A stretch of DNA of 64,000 nucleotides, taken from positions 1,263,280-1,327,279 of the forward strand of contig KL647297.1 in the NCBI GenBank assembly GCA_000727475.1. The letters are read 5' to 3'. Position 1 is the first letter of the stretch. Each line of letters opens with the position of its first letter. Made by a program: the position numbers and the translations under genes. Of the stretch, positions 55,136 to 64,000 are shown in pieces. The stretch is from Sarcocystis neurona (taxonomy: Eukaryota > Apicomplexa > Conoidasida > Eucoccidiorida > Sarcocystidae). The notes beneath the pieces are model-generated. The model saw nothing but the letters and a program-made list of their open reading frames with translations. It did not search any database and had not been told where the DNA came from.

Positions 55136-56264
55136 ACAAGTAATGTGCCAGCGCTGTTCGCTGTTGGCGTTTTGGGCAGGATCGGAATTTTTCCCATCTC
55201 TACCCTCCGTACATCTACCACGCGTATTTGATTCCGCCTATACGTCCCCACAGTCCTCTGTCTGCTGCCAGTAAGTTGCCTCGGCCAACTGACAGAAGAA
55301 AGAGTGTCTTGCTTCTGTTCTTTTCTGTTGTTCTGCTGTACTTGCCTGCGGTGCATGCGTTGCGTCTGCTGGGGCCAAGCTGGTGAGTGCAGCCGCAGGT
55401 CCATGTACGGCTGCCACGGACTTCATGCTGCTGTAGCTGTTCCGCTGCTGCAACCGGTCCTCCTTTTCCCTCCCCGTTGCTGCTTTGTGCTGACAACGCT
55501 CCCTTGCCCGTAGCTTTCTCCGTTCGAGAACCACACACCCACCATAGGAGCTGCGGGTTTACGAGCTGCTGCGACAGCAGTCTCGACGGCCTGAGCACTA
55601 TTTCAGAGAAAAAACAAAAACACTCGTGTCTCTCTGATGCTTTGCGGCAACTGCTGCTGCCGCTTCTTCCTCCCTAAATTGGTGTTGCGTTTTGCTCTGG
55701 CTGCTGTTGGTGATTCCGCGGCCACAGAAGCCTTCGCTGCAGTCTCTGCTCTCGATTTTTTTTGCAAAATTGCGAACCCAGAGTAGAAGTCTGGAGGGAA
55801 CCGCGGTAAACCACTGATTTAGCTGCTGCCTAAAAGATCACCGACACGAGAGTTCCGAGACTTCACAAGTAGAGAAGCAATACTGCATCTCGTGTGTTGC
55901 AGTACCTGAAGGACTACTGCGAGAGACGCGCAAACGTTTAAATGCCGGAGAAGGTTAAGACGAGGAAGAACGGAGTCCCGTTTGTTGTAGGCGCCCGTAT
56001 GTTGCTGCTGCAGCAGCTGCCTTTGTGGTCGTTCCAGCTGCTCGCGTTGCTAATGCTGCTGCTGCACCTAATGCTGCTGCAGCTACTCCTGCTGTGGCTG
56101 CTGCTCGTTCTAGTAGTGTTGTTAGTGCTTCTCCTGTTGCCGTTGCTGCTCCTGTGGCCGCTCTTCTTGTTGGTCCTCTCCTCGCTGCTGTTGTTGCTCC
56201 TGTTGCTGCTGCCGCTGTTGCAGCCGTAGTAGGTCTTGCTGCTGCTGCTGCTGTTGGGCTGCAG

Positions 56265-56570
56265 GTATCCAGTGCCACACAAGCGACGACTTGTGGCTGC
56301 GGAAAGGGGCATGGAGACGAGTGCGCAGGCGAGACGCAGGAGGAAAAATAGTGGAAGTGTTGCTGCCAGTAAATCCAGAAGTCACACCGTTTGCCCCGGG
56401 GGTAACGGCGGAACAGCAGCGTCAGCAGCGGCTGCAGCACGTCAGCCAGAGCAACCATCCGCTCTACAACCAGCGGCATCTCTCTCACCAGCAGCACTTT
56501 CGACGCGAAGCCAAGCTGCCTCTGCACCTCTGGTTGCTTCTTGGCGGCAAAGACATGCAAGGCCTCGACG
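56265..56570 (+). CDS. hydrolase exon with GGK oxyanion-type motif
   Basis: The acceptor is GCTGTTGGGCTGCAG in phase 1, directly behind a CTG array, and the donor is GACG|GTAAGC in phase 1. It starts IQCHTSDDLWLRKGAWRRV, passes a Gln/His-rich linker and ends LWLLLGGKDMQGLDG, the conserved strand and turn of the fold. This is the best supported 5' part of the hydrolase. Confidence 0.55.
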
Positions 56571-59500
56571 GTAAGCCCTCTAGCAATTTCTTCTGCCTCT
56601 TCTCCTCCTGCGCGCTACATGCGGAAATTCACGGTCTTGTTGCGTCCTTAGAGCGGGCGTCCTAGAGAAAAAAGCTGGATAGCCTGTCGCTTGGAAGCGT
56701 CATATTGGCAGCAGTTCTGTGATCTATTGAAGATGACAGGAGCAATAATAGTTTTACACGTTGAAAAGTGCACGGGTGATAGTACGCATACAAGACGCGT
56801 GAACGCCTGTACGAGAGAGCGCTTGATGCGCCGCACTCGGGTGTACGTACACCGTAGCGTGTTATTGTGCACGGGTACCAGGCGCACAATTATCTCTGTA
56901 GCATCTGTGCGGCGCGTTAAACTGGAAAGAAGAAATATTGCGCGAGTCTCTTCACACGCGGAGGAACTCTTTGTGAACCCTAGTGACGCGTCAGCACTGT
57001 CACGGAGCTTATTCTACGCTTTGGTGAAGTGTAGACACCACAGGAACCGCGAACTGATGGACGTGCGGTGTATCTCCAGCTGAACTCGGCATTAATGTGT
57101 AGCGCGTTGTGAGCCTAGACACGAAGAGGCGTAGATTGATCTACTCTTACTTTGCAAAGTGATATTTTTTTTTGTGAAAACCACATGTACGTACACGCGA
57201 ACAAAGGCGCGTGTGTCGTGCCTCTGTCGGTGTGTGCGTGTGTGGATGGGTGGGTGGCTGAAGTGTACGTACACCTGAAGGTGAACTCGTGGACAGGAAT
57301 TGGTGTCCGTACACTTTGAGCAAAAAGAGGTGTACAGGTGTGCTAAATGCAATGAAAGTAGATTGAGCACTTGGTCACGTGTGGGCAAGGGCGCTTCTGC
57401 AGGGCTGGTCCTGGCGTGGAAGTTCCTTCGCTTCGCATCTGAGATCCCTCCCAGCGAGTTCGTAGAGGCAAACGAAAGTACAACAGGCGGGCCGCGCTGT
57501 GGTTTCAAGGTGAAAAAAGACGGTGCAGGGGAGTTGTACGGCTCTCTTGACTGGCGAGGCCGCCTCAGCGGCGCGGAGCTGTACAAGCAGTATCACCAGC
57601 AGGTACTTTTATATGTTGTTCCTACGCAGCAGCAGAAAGCGCCGCAGCAGCCGCTGTTGTGTAAAGGGGCACTTCACCAGTCTTAGACGCAATAGCAGCA
57701 ACAGCAGGTGGCCCACGTCGCTTGTAGCAGCAGAAACGCTCGCGCAAATGACAGGGGCAGCAGAGACTAGCCGCAGCTCCCGTTTGTGGTCGTAAACTTT
57801 CTTAGAGCAAACTGAAGTTGTGTTGAAGGGAAACCTCACATGATTAGCGGCACAGTAGCGGCTAGAAAACTTTCTGTCGACCTGCGTGTACAGGTATACA
57901 CACTATCTTCTGTGTCGTGGACACGGGAGTACATCTGTGTGTTTCCACATGCATATATATGTATGTATATATATATATATGGGCAGCTGTTCCTATGTAT
58001 GCATTTGACTACACATGGGGCAGACACAGGAGGGCACCTGTGCGAATCAATACGCGCATATACACATATATATCTATATATGTATTTGGGCAGCTGTTAG
58101 TATGTCTGCATTCCTCTATATGTACAGGAGACACGGGAGTATATTTACATGTTTCCATATGCGGAGATATGTATATATATTTTATGGATATTTACGGACA
58201 GCTGTTACTGCGTCTACATTAGACAACATATACACATACGTAGCCCGTGCCCGCTGGTCAGTGAGATGTGTTGTGTATGCGAACCGCTAGTCGGTGCGCA
58301 GACTTGTCCTGCGTGTGTGTACGTACACGTGTAGATACACAGGTAGATACATAGGTAGATAGATATTTGTGGATATAAACATAGGTAAGTAAGTGTTTAT
58401 CTGTAAACACATATAAGTGTAAACAGGCAGGTGAAAACATGTGTAACACGCGGGAATCTCTACATGCGTGTAAACCTGATTCGAAAGGCAAGAGGCGAAC
58501 CGTGCAAAGGTTTCTACACGTACCCGTTGTCAAGAAGCTACTACTTTCTCTATAAGAATGCGTGTGTATGTATAGTCTTTCATGATGACTTGCACACGTT
58601 GACAGCCTTTGGCTCTGCTAGCGACCCGCTTGCCACGCCGCAGCCCTGCTGCTCGGCCGTTGTCTCTAGGTAGCTTAGCAAGGAAATCTAGGATTCTGCA
58701 AGACATCGGTTTGACGTGAGCAAGTTTAGAATTGCTCTCATGCAGCTGGGGCACGCGTGCGTCCACATGAGCCTCACACAGCAGTCGGCCCAAGTAGATC
58801 TACTGATAATATTATATAGACGTATTTTACGCATATGTATGTGTATGTATATGTGTGTATCGTAGGTATGTATAATATTTATGTATATATCTCTATATAT
58901 AATACTACGCATATATATAGTATACGCATGTAGTATGTAAATACCACATGATACTACCATGTATGGAGTATCTCTAATATATGTACATATATATGTATAT
59001 ACTTTTGTGTCTTTGAGGCAGGCACACCAATGCACCTACACTCACGAGTGTGTTTGTCCAGAGGAAATGAATAGATGAGCGTGTACGCGTGTAGCAATTA
59101 GGTGTATGTATACCCGGTCGTCCCTACGTATTTCAAGACAGCTGCGAACGCATTAACTCCCGTAGCGCGTTGACTGCGCTGCCACTTTTTCTGCAACTCC
59201 TCCAGGGAAGAAATCCTGCTCACGACCAGCTGGCTGGAAAGGACGTCTCTTCTTCTACAGGTAGGATCTGCCCCCACAAATTTTTGTGTCTCTTGCACAA
59301 AGACGTGTTCCTGCGTCGATACCAACACTATTAAATTAGATAGTGGTTGCTGCTCTCCTGCATTCCGTCCAGGAGAGATCTGCACGGAGGCAAGGAAGTG
59401 TTGATTGAACATGTCGGTTGCCTGTAGATCGACCGTGCGCATACCTGGCGGTATACACATGTAACCGTGATGCCTCCGTGTATCTATTTGTAATTGTACC

Positions 59501-62500
59501 CTGATATCGTCGTCTGCACAGGTGCCTGATTAACAGAAGTTCATACATATATACCTAGATATCTGTAGACCTCTCCCTGCATGTGTATATATGTATATAT
59601 GTATATGCATCCGTTGTTCTTTTGTGTGGGCGATACGTGTATATGTACATATCTAAGTGAAGGCGCGCATACATGTCTGTACACATACGTATATGCAACA
59701 ATGATAAGAAACATATCAGGACACGTGTCTAAAGTGAATGCAGTCACTCGATGGAAGCCGACTGAACGGGGAGAGTCGCGCTCTTCTCTGCGGTGAGAAA
59801 CAAAGCTCTTGTAAAGTCTTTAAAAGTGCTTCGGCCTCTGTGTGTCCTTCTGGTCACACGCATACTGTACAGTGTGTCCACCTGTGCGGCGACACAGGAA
59901 GCCGAGGAAACGTCCAAGCTATCTGACTATATCATGAGATAACTGCCGCGCTATCTCCGTGTCTGCGCCCGTACACAAACTTGCATGAGATCATTCATAC
60001 ATTTGACTGCCTCCCTGCGCTGAGCAGCCACCCGAGCCACGTGTAGGCAGTTTTCCGGTAGGTCGCCTGCCGGGATCTTGATACATACATGTATCTGTCT
60101 ATCTATCCATCTATGCAAACATATATGTGTAGAGATGTATACGTATACGTACTCTCATATTTATAGACTTAGGCCCACATATGCGTATACATACAATGTG
60201 AACTTCAGTAATAGAGTCCCTCCTCATATATATATATATATGTAAATGCATATTTGCAGTCAGTCACGTGCTTTTGCGTAAGGCTGAGAAGAAACTTTTG
60301 TACAGATGTTCCTTGCAGGCAGCTGGTCACTGTACACGTGGGTGTGTTCGATTCGTCGTCACATACGGGTACCTACGTGTGGAGCAGAAGTTTTTCAGTG
60401 TAAGCACTCGGCACGCGCCTAAACGCAGTTGTAACTAAAGACGGAAATGGCCTCGCTGACTTCTCCAGACTCGCGAAGATAATATCATCCAGGCACTCTA
60501 TTATGCCCGGAGATGCAGCTTGCTCTTTGCTCGCCCATCTATATATATACGTACACGAGTATATACATATATATATGTATATATGTCTATACACATGTGT
60601 GCGTATCAGTATACATCTATATATTTATCTGGAGAGAATTCATTCGTTCTCTGCTTAGATGTCGTATCCTCGTTATTTCCACCATTTTCTGAGAAAGTGC
60701 TCTTCCTGAGAGAGAGAGAGAGGAAGAAAGGGGACACAGAAAGTGGGGGAGAGAAAGAGAGAGAGGGCGGAAAAAAAAGAAAATTCCACTTTCCTACCCA
60801 CAGCGGGTGGCACTGACATCTTTTGGGAAGCTCGCTGACCCAGTGAACGGCCACTTTGTTCAAGCGTATGTTGCAGATTTTGACAGATCTTCTTTTTGTC
60901 TGCTCCATCCGTAGTTCGCTTGGAGTGAGCTGCGCATGCAGCTGCACGGCCACTGCCGCTTGTTTGCGCTCGTGTATATCTTCTCGTTTACTGTTGTCAC
61001 TCCTGCAATTTCGTCCTTCTTCTGGTAAACACACGAGATGCAGCCGTGCTTCTTTTGTGGAATTGACATGCAATTCGACCTTTGCAACGGAAGGGGTGTG
61101 GCTTGGGTACCGTGCCCTACGTGTGTTCCTGAAAAGGCTGTTGGTTTTCCTTTAGGGGTACACTGATACATCTGTCGCTGACCTGAAGAGGAAAAATAGA
61201 CGAAGAAAAAGCAGCGAATCATATGTGTGTCGTTCCGCAGCAATATACAACTGTCGCCTGTGCCTGCTGCTATCTGCTGTTTCCCCGTGCCGTGTTGCTT
61301 CACTGCGGCCGGCTGCTGTCGTGTTGGTACGTGTTGCCTCTGTTGATTGTTACCTTAGGTCCCACCAGCGGAGTGCTGCTACGTACCTGTTGTGTGCCGG
61401 CTCTGCTGCTGCGTTACTGCTGCTCTGCTGCGGAGTGCGGCTGTTGTCGCAATGCTGCAACGCATGTGCCGATGCGCTGCAGCTGTTGATATGCAGCTTT
61501 CTGCCGCTGCGTTGCCGCGCTGCTTCAGATGCCGCACCGTCATTGCTACGCTGCCGTATGCTCCGCTCCTGCTGCTGCTGCAGCTGCTACGCCACGTCCC
61601 TGTGGTTGCTGTTGTACTTAGCTGCCGCCGCTGCCGAAACGCATGTGTACCTACGTGCAGCACTCTTCCTGTTGCCCCACGGCTCTACCGCCGTAGCAGC
61701 CTATGCATACATATATGTGTGTTCCGCTGCCCACGCACTTTGTGCGGGTTCCTCTGTATGCAGGTTTTTCTCCGTTCGGTCCCTTTCTGTTCGATATGAA
61801 AGGCGTCGCAGAAACGGCGCAATATCGCATTGCATTTCTGATGGTGGATATTCCTGGGTACGGCAACTCCTCCGGCCATCCGTCTCCTGATACCATTCGA
61901 AGCTGCGTGCTACAAGTGAGACTTCATCTTCTCTTCAGACACACTCTTTCGCATCTATACATACTCTTTTCCTTCCTCCCAAAACAAGCGTCTGGACGGT
62001 GCGCCATCCGGCTGTACGTTTCTTCCTGCATAGGAAATGGCAGAGTGAGAGCTCTAGTCGGTCTCTTTGCACGTGTCTTACGTACAGGTTCTTCGCTCTA
62101 TAGTTGAAACAGTAGCAGCAGCTACTCCTCCTTTCTCTCCTGCACCTGCCTATGTATCTCCCAAAAACCTACGAAAGCAGTGCAGCCATCGTTCCCTCTA
62201 TCTGAAGTCCGCTGTTTTGTTGCTCTGTTTGTTCCGTATAGCGCATACAGAGAGGAAACGCAGATTTGTGTGTGCCGAAATTATACAAGTCTTCTGGTCG
62301 CCCGTTTTAAAAATCGTTACAAGCTACACGTTACAAGTGGACGAGTATTACCTTGCTCCAAGAGGCAGAGATTGCACGTCGAGCACCGTGTCATATGCAC
62401 GCACGCATAGTGCCGCCAACAAGCATATCTCTAGACACTCTAGAAAGGCTGACGTGTCCCTCTGTCCTTTGTTGATTGGGAAGGGTGTGCGTCGAGCGAG

Positions 62501-63248
62501 AGAGAGAGGCGAGAAAAAGAGGGAGACCGCTTTTGCAGCGCTAAGCTTTCGTAATCGTGAACGTGTGTCATTCTGCGGCTTACTTCTCTGTCCTGGTTGC
62601 TCTCTTTCCTTCTCAGTCGGTGAAACACGCCTTGCTCGAACTGGTGGAGCAGCACGAGGAAGAAGCAATTGTCATAAATGTCCTCGGGTACTCTCTGGGC
62701 TGCGCGGTGGCCGTCGCGTTGTGTGCGGACTTGGCAGAGAGCATTCGCAACGACTTAGCTGCAGGCCTAGAAGTTGGCTCTCCTGCTGCTTCTTCTTTTT
62801 CCTGCGGCTGCTGCCGTGACGACGTCCGTTTCTCCGTAGCTGCAACGTGTGTGCCTGCTCGCCGGTCGGAGGGCAGCTCGCCGGGACTTTGCTGCTGCAG
62901 CTGCCACAGCAAGATAGACACAGCGTCGCAGGCACTGGAGGAGCAGCTGAAGGGAATTCGACTAGAACAGCATGCCGACCGCAGCAAGCCTACCCTGCAC
63001 GCAGGCGTGAATTTCGACGCAGCATCAAATCTCACTTTTAAGGACACTTGCAATATCACCATGTATGAGGATGGAGCAGGAACTCCTTACGTCAGCAGAC
63101 TCAAGGAGGACCACGTCCGCCACCCTGCTGCCGTCCACGAACTTCGTGGCCTCAGAATCGCTGTGAGCAAGACACAGGCCTATCTTTTGAACTCATACGT
63201 ACTTGAGCGTAGGTCAACGCTCTGCATCTCCCCTGTGTGCGTATACAG
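56265..63248 (+). CDS. alpha/beta-hydrolase fold protein, multi-exon, probably continuing past the right edge
   Basis: The core exons are 56265-56570, (57403-57602), 61700-61915 and 62617 to about 63248. All fit in phase; if the second is skipped, 56570 can splice to 61764 instead. The protein reads KIVEVLLPVNPEVTPF, LPLHLWLLLGGKDMQGLDG, FLMVDIPGYGNSSGHPSP and VINVLGYSLGCAVAVAL. In this superfamily the GG after a strand forms the oxyanion region, DxPGYGxSxG follows strand 4 or 5, and GYSLG is the nucleophile elbow with Ser as catalytic residue (codon 62692-62694). The catalytic Asp and His are not evident in the remaining 185 residues, which include a Ser/Cys-rich insert, so they are expected in later exons outside the window. 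Substrate unknown; lipid or ester hydrolysis is a general inference. A minus-strand gene seems to lie in the 57603-61699 intron. Confidence 0.6.
56840..56853. promoter_or_regulatory. 14-bp palindrome GGTGTACGTACACC
   Basis: A perfect inverted repeat in the intron after the GGK exon, identical to the copy at 40061-40074. Near copies follow at 57188 and 57262. Function unknown. Confidence 0.3.
57262..57275. promoter_or_regulatory. palindrome variant AGTGTACGTACACC
   Basis: It differs from the perfect 14-mer only in the first base. It sits about 130 bases before the candidate exon at 57403. Confidence 0.25.
57403..57602 (+). CDS. hydrolase candidate exon
   Basis: It follows GGCGCTTCTGCAG (phase 1, matching the donor at 56570) and ends CAG|GTACTT (phase 0, matching a start at 61700). 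It reads LVLAWKFLRFASEIPPSEFV, then GFKVKKDGAGELYGSLDWRG and AELYKQYHQQ. The helix-like LVLAWKFLRF directly after LGGKDMQGLDG fits the first helix after the oxyanion strand. The alternative direct splice 56570 to 61764 is also in phase, so this exon may be optional. Confidence 0.45.
57921..58228. repeat. three tandem units of about 105 bp
   Basis: Units start at about 57921, 58024 and 58131. Each has ACACGGGAG or ACACAGGAG, a TA microsatellite, then GGGCAGCTGTT or GGACAGCTGTTACT, followed by ATGTATGCAT/ATGTCTGCAT/GCGTCTACAT-like sequence. The GCAGCTGTT core is conserved while the microsatellite part varies in length. They lie inside a hydrolase intron. Confidence 0.75.
58530..58799 (-). CDS. 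nested gene, terminal exon
   Basis: It follows ATTATCAGTAG and is open for 89 codons to TGA. It includes LHESNSKLAHVKPMSCRILD and RGKRVASRAKGCQRVQVIMK. A second frame is open for the first 110 bases and ends in TAG, so the reading frame depends on the acceptor choice. Confidence 0.4.
   Translation of the reverse strand: MYLGRLLCEAHVDARVPQLHESNSKLAHVKPMSCRILDFLAKLPRDNGRAAGLRRGKRVASRAKGCQRVQVIMKDYTYTRILIEKVVAS
58530..61128 (-). CDS. unrecognised multi-exon gene nested in the hydrolase intron, opposite strand
   Basis: Three minus-strand exons join in phase: 61128-60798 (phase 2 to 0), 59421-59128 (0 to 0) and 58799-58530 (phase 0, TGA stop). Their donors are TGG|GTAGGA and TAC|GTAGGG; their acceptors are CCTTTTCAG, CGATCTACAG and ATTATCAGTAG. 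Exon peptides are of normal composition: VAKVELHVNSTKEARLHLVC and IRLNKVAVHWVSELPKRCQC; MFNQHFLASVQISPGRNAGE and EELQKKWQRSQRATGVNAFA; IYLGRLLCEAHVDARVPQLH and CRILDFLAKLPRDNGRAAGL. That gives 297 residues plus missing 5' exons upstream of 61128. I recognise no family. The model rests on phase agreement and composition, so single exon borders may be off. Confidence 0.42.
59128..59421 (-). CDS. nested gene, exon b
   Basis: 98 codons on the minus strand with no low complexity; highlights are NLIVLVSTQEHVFVQETQKF and SRISSLEELQKKWQRSQRAT. An upstream in-frame ATG at 59460 could be a start if the acceptor call is wrong. Donor TAC|GTAGGG. Confidence 0.45.
59422..60797. other. intron of the nested gene / hydrolase intron
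   Basis: TA/TG microsatellites lie at 59590-59620, 60100-60250 and 60540-60600, and a purine tract at 60708-60780. A minus-strand open piece at about 60376-60530 (GIIECLDDIIFASLEKSARP, ending in TAG) looks coding but breaks the phase chain, so it may be an alternative last exon. Confidence 0.35.
60798..61128 (-). CDS. nested gene, exon a
   Basis: This minus-strand open segment runs between CAACAGCCTTTTCAG and CTGTGG|GTAGGA. A downstream in-frame acceptor (TTTACCAG, start 61021) is an alternative. The peptide is rich in Lys, Arg, Glu and His with a hydrophobic patch, ending CQCHPLW. The plus strand here is open too, but reads as Cys/Leu-rich low quality. Confidence 0.4.
61129..61699. other. 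CTG-rich 3' part of the hydrolase intron
   Basis: Coding-strand CTG/GCTGCTGC repeats at 61265-61690 lead to the acceptor CCGCCGTAGCAG at 61699. Long Cys/Leu/Ala frames result from the repeat. Confidence 0.5.
61700..61915 (+). CDS. hydrolase exon with DIPGYG motif
   Basis: It starts after GTAGCAG in phase 0 (or at 61764 after CTGTATGCAG in phase 1) and ends CTACAA|GTGAGA in phase 0. It reads FGPFLFDMKGVAETAQYRIA, then FLMVDIPGYGNSSGHPSP and DTIRSCVLQ. The strand FLMVDIPGYGNSSG is the classic alpha/beta-hydrolase segment before the nucleophile. Confidence 0.6.
61916..62616. other. intron between the DIPGYG and GYSLG exons
   Basis: It runs from GTGAGA to CTTTCCTTCTCAG. A phase-0 open piece inside (62088 onward, VLRSIVETVAAATPPFSPAP) has no good donor. 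The direct join Q|SVKHALLELVEQ fits the family, so it is left out. Confidence 0.5.
62617..63248 (+). CDS. hydrolase exon with nucleophile elbow GYSLG
   Basis: It begins SVKHALLELVEQHEEEAIVI and NVLGYSLGCAVAVAL, with the catalytic Ser codon at 62692. It continues with helix LCADLAESIRNDLAAGLEV, a Ser/Cys/Gly-rich insert of about 40 residues, and a polar segment (FDAASNLTFKDTCNITMYED, then HPAAVHELRGLRIAVSKTQA). The best donor is ATACAG|GTATGC at 63249 (phase 2); GAGC|GTAGGT near 63209 is an alternative. Otherwise the frame runs to TGA 63330 through an unlikely GTGTGTG-encoded tail. Confidence 0.55.
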
Positions 63249-63658
63249 GTATGCACGCGTCGACAGGCGGAACTACTTTTGTATGGGTATGTGGGTGTGT
63301 GGGTGTGTGTGCATATATGTCTTTCTATGACGCGTCAGGTGTGAGAATATCTATGTATCAGTAGCAGACTTGGCAACGGCCGTCGTGTAGCCACGGCCGA
63401 GTCGTGCGCAAGTACATGTGCGTGTAACTCGGAGAGGACGGCCCAGGCGTGATTTCTGGGCTGCGTTCCTCGAGTACATGATTTCTGAGCAGCCTGCCAC
63501 CGCAGGGACGCATGAAGGCTTGGACAAGTACAGCTGAAAAGTAGAGAGAAAGAGAAAGACGCAGGTGCATTCAGGAGAGATAGAAGGTGCACAACGGTGA
63601 ATCACAAAGAAGAGTGAACAGGTAAAGCGACTGCGTGTCGTGCACGGGGACCGATGGG
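63249..63658. other. presumed intron, no exon seen
   Basis: GTGTGG microsatellite near 63285-63312, then complex sequence. No plus-strand frame with hydrolase features is found, so the Asp/His part must lie to the right of the window. Confidence 0.35.
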
Positions 63659-63859
63659 TCAGCAACCATGGACACGTCGGACGGGTCTGCAGAGGGACGT
63701 GCGGAAACCAAACAACGAGCGAGTGTGATCTTTCTGCTGCTGTGGACCAGGTTTTGTGTAGTCGTTAAATCGTTGCTTCAGCGTTCGTAGTGAAGTCGCT
63801 GTTGCTCGCGTGAGGAGACGTGTGTGGTATTGTGGTCCTCGCAGGAGTTTTCCTGCCAT
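63659..63859 (-). CDS. candidate short ORF or 5' exon, minus strand
   Basis: ATG 63859 opens 66 codons: MAGKLLRGPQYHTRLLTRAT, SLRTLKQRFNDYTKPGP, then a basic Ser/Arg tail to TGA. The basic, Asp/Glu-poor start resembles a mitochondrial targeting sequence, but this is only composition. It might be a 5' exon of the nested minus-strand gene; no donor in matching phase was confirmed. Confidence 0.25.
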   Translation of the reverse strand: MAGKLLRGPQYHTRLLTRATATSLRTLKQRFNDYTKPGPQQQKDHTRSLFGFRTSLCRPVRRVHGC

Positions 63860-64000
63860 TGAAAGTGGCAACCGCAGTCCCTACAGAGGTCAAACGCGAC
63901 GCAGCTGCGGTGTGGTACCACCAGGAGTGGCACAGTCGGGAGGGGTAGCTGAAAATGTTGCAGTATTATAGTGACCATTAAAAATTGAGGAGTAGCAGTG
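63860..64000. other. window edge, nothing recognised
   Basis: Short complex sequence with no supported feature. Confidence 0.4.

Larger units (their letters stand above)
53354..56264. other. probable intron(s) upstream of the hydrolase core
   Basis: Complex sequence with several GGTGTACGTACACC-like palindromes (53658, 54061, 54251, 54491, 54662). It also has a diverged duplication at 54921-55135, donor-like AAGCTG|GTGAGT at 55383, and a CTG/GCT-rich block at 55985-56255 ending in the 3' splice site of the next exon. Confidence 0.4.

Noticed and set aside
62088..62220. Possible extra hydrolase exon (VLRSIVETVAAATPPF...)
   Set aside because: Good acceptor but no acceptable donor, and the direct join of its neighbours fits the hydrolase fold better.

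Overview
The window looks like nuclear DNA of an apicomplexan parasite, most likely an Eimeria-type coccidian. The evidence is dense CAG/CTG triplet arrays that become runs of Ala, Gln and Ser inside proteins, GT-AG introns of 2-5 kb packed with (TA/TG/CA)n microsatellites, low gene density, and two assembly gaps inside repeat arrays. The species call is an inference. Most long open frames here are artefacts of low-complexity DNA, so genes were called from exon-like segments with splice sites in compatible phase and, where possible, family motifs.

Layout. 1-4.5 kb is microsatellite DNA with one convincing minus-strand exon (522-830). 4.5-13.6 kb is nearly free of simple repeats and holds fragments of two minus-strand genes: a two-exon gene at 4969-5980, possibly a CRAL-TRIO/Sec14-like protein, and a terminal exon at 7899-8128. 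13.6-17.6 kb is repeat-rich with one possible Ala-rich coding segment. 17.7-38.5 kb is a single plus-strand gene that I reconstruct as a seven-exon GDAP2 homologue (macro domain plus CRAL-TRIO domain) with six introns of 2.0-3.8 kb. 39.7-44.6 kb has scattered plus-strand exon candidates and a Ser/Gln-rich candidate gene. 45.3-49.9 kb is a plus-strand gene for a large low-complexity Ala/Gln protein. 53-63.3 kb holds a plus-strand alpha/beta hydrolase with a GYSLG nucleophile elbow, probably running off the right edge. A multi-exon minus-strand gene (58.5-61.1 kb) appears to be nested in one of its introns.

Common themes. In the GDAP2-like gene the triplet repeats are strand-polarised: CAG on the coding strand in exons, mainly CTG on the coding strand in introns, often running into the 3' splice site. 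Complementary pyrimidine-rich and purine-rich minisatellites lie in introns 2 and 5 of the same gene. A 14-bp palindrome, GGTGTACGTACACC, recurs with variants between 53.6 and 59.1 kb. No tRNA, rRNA, CRISPR, transposase or viral gene was recognised.
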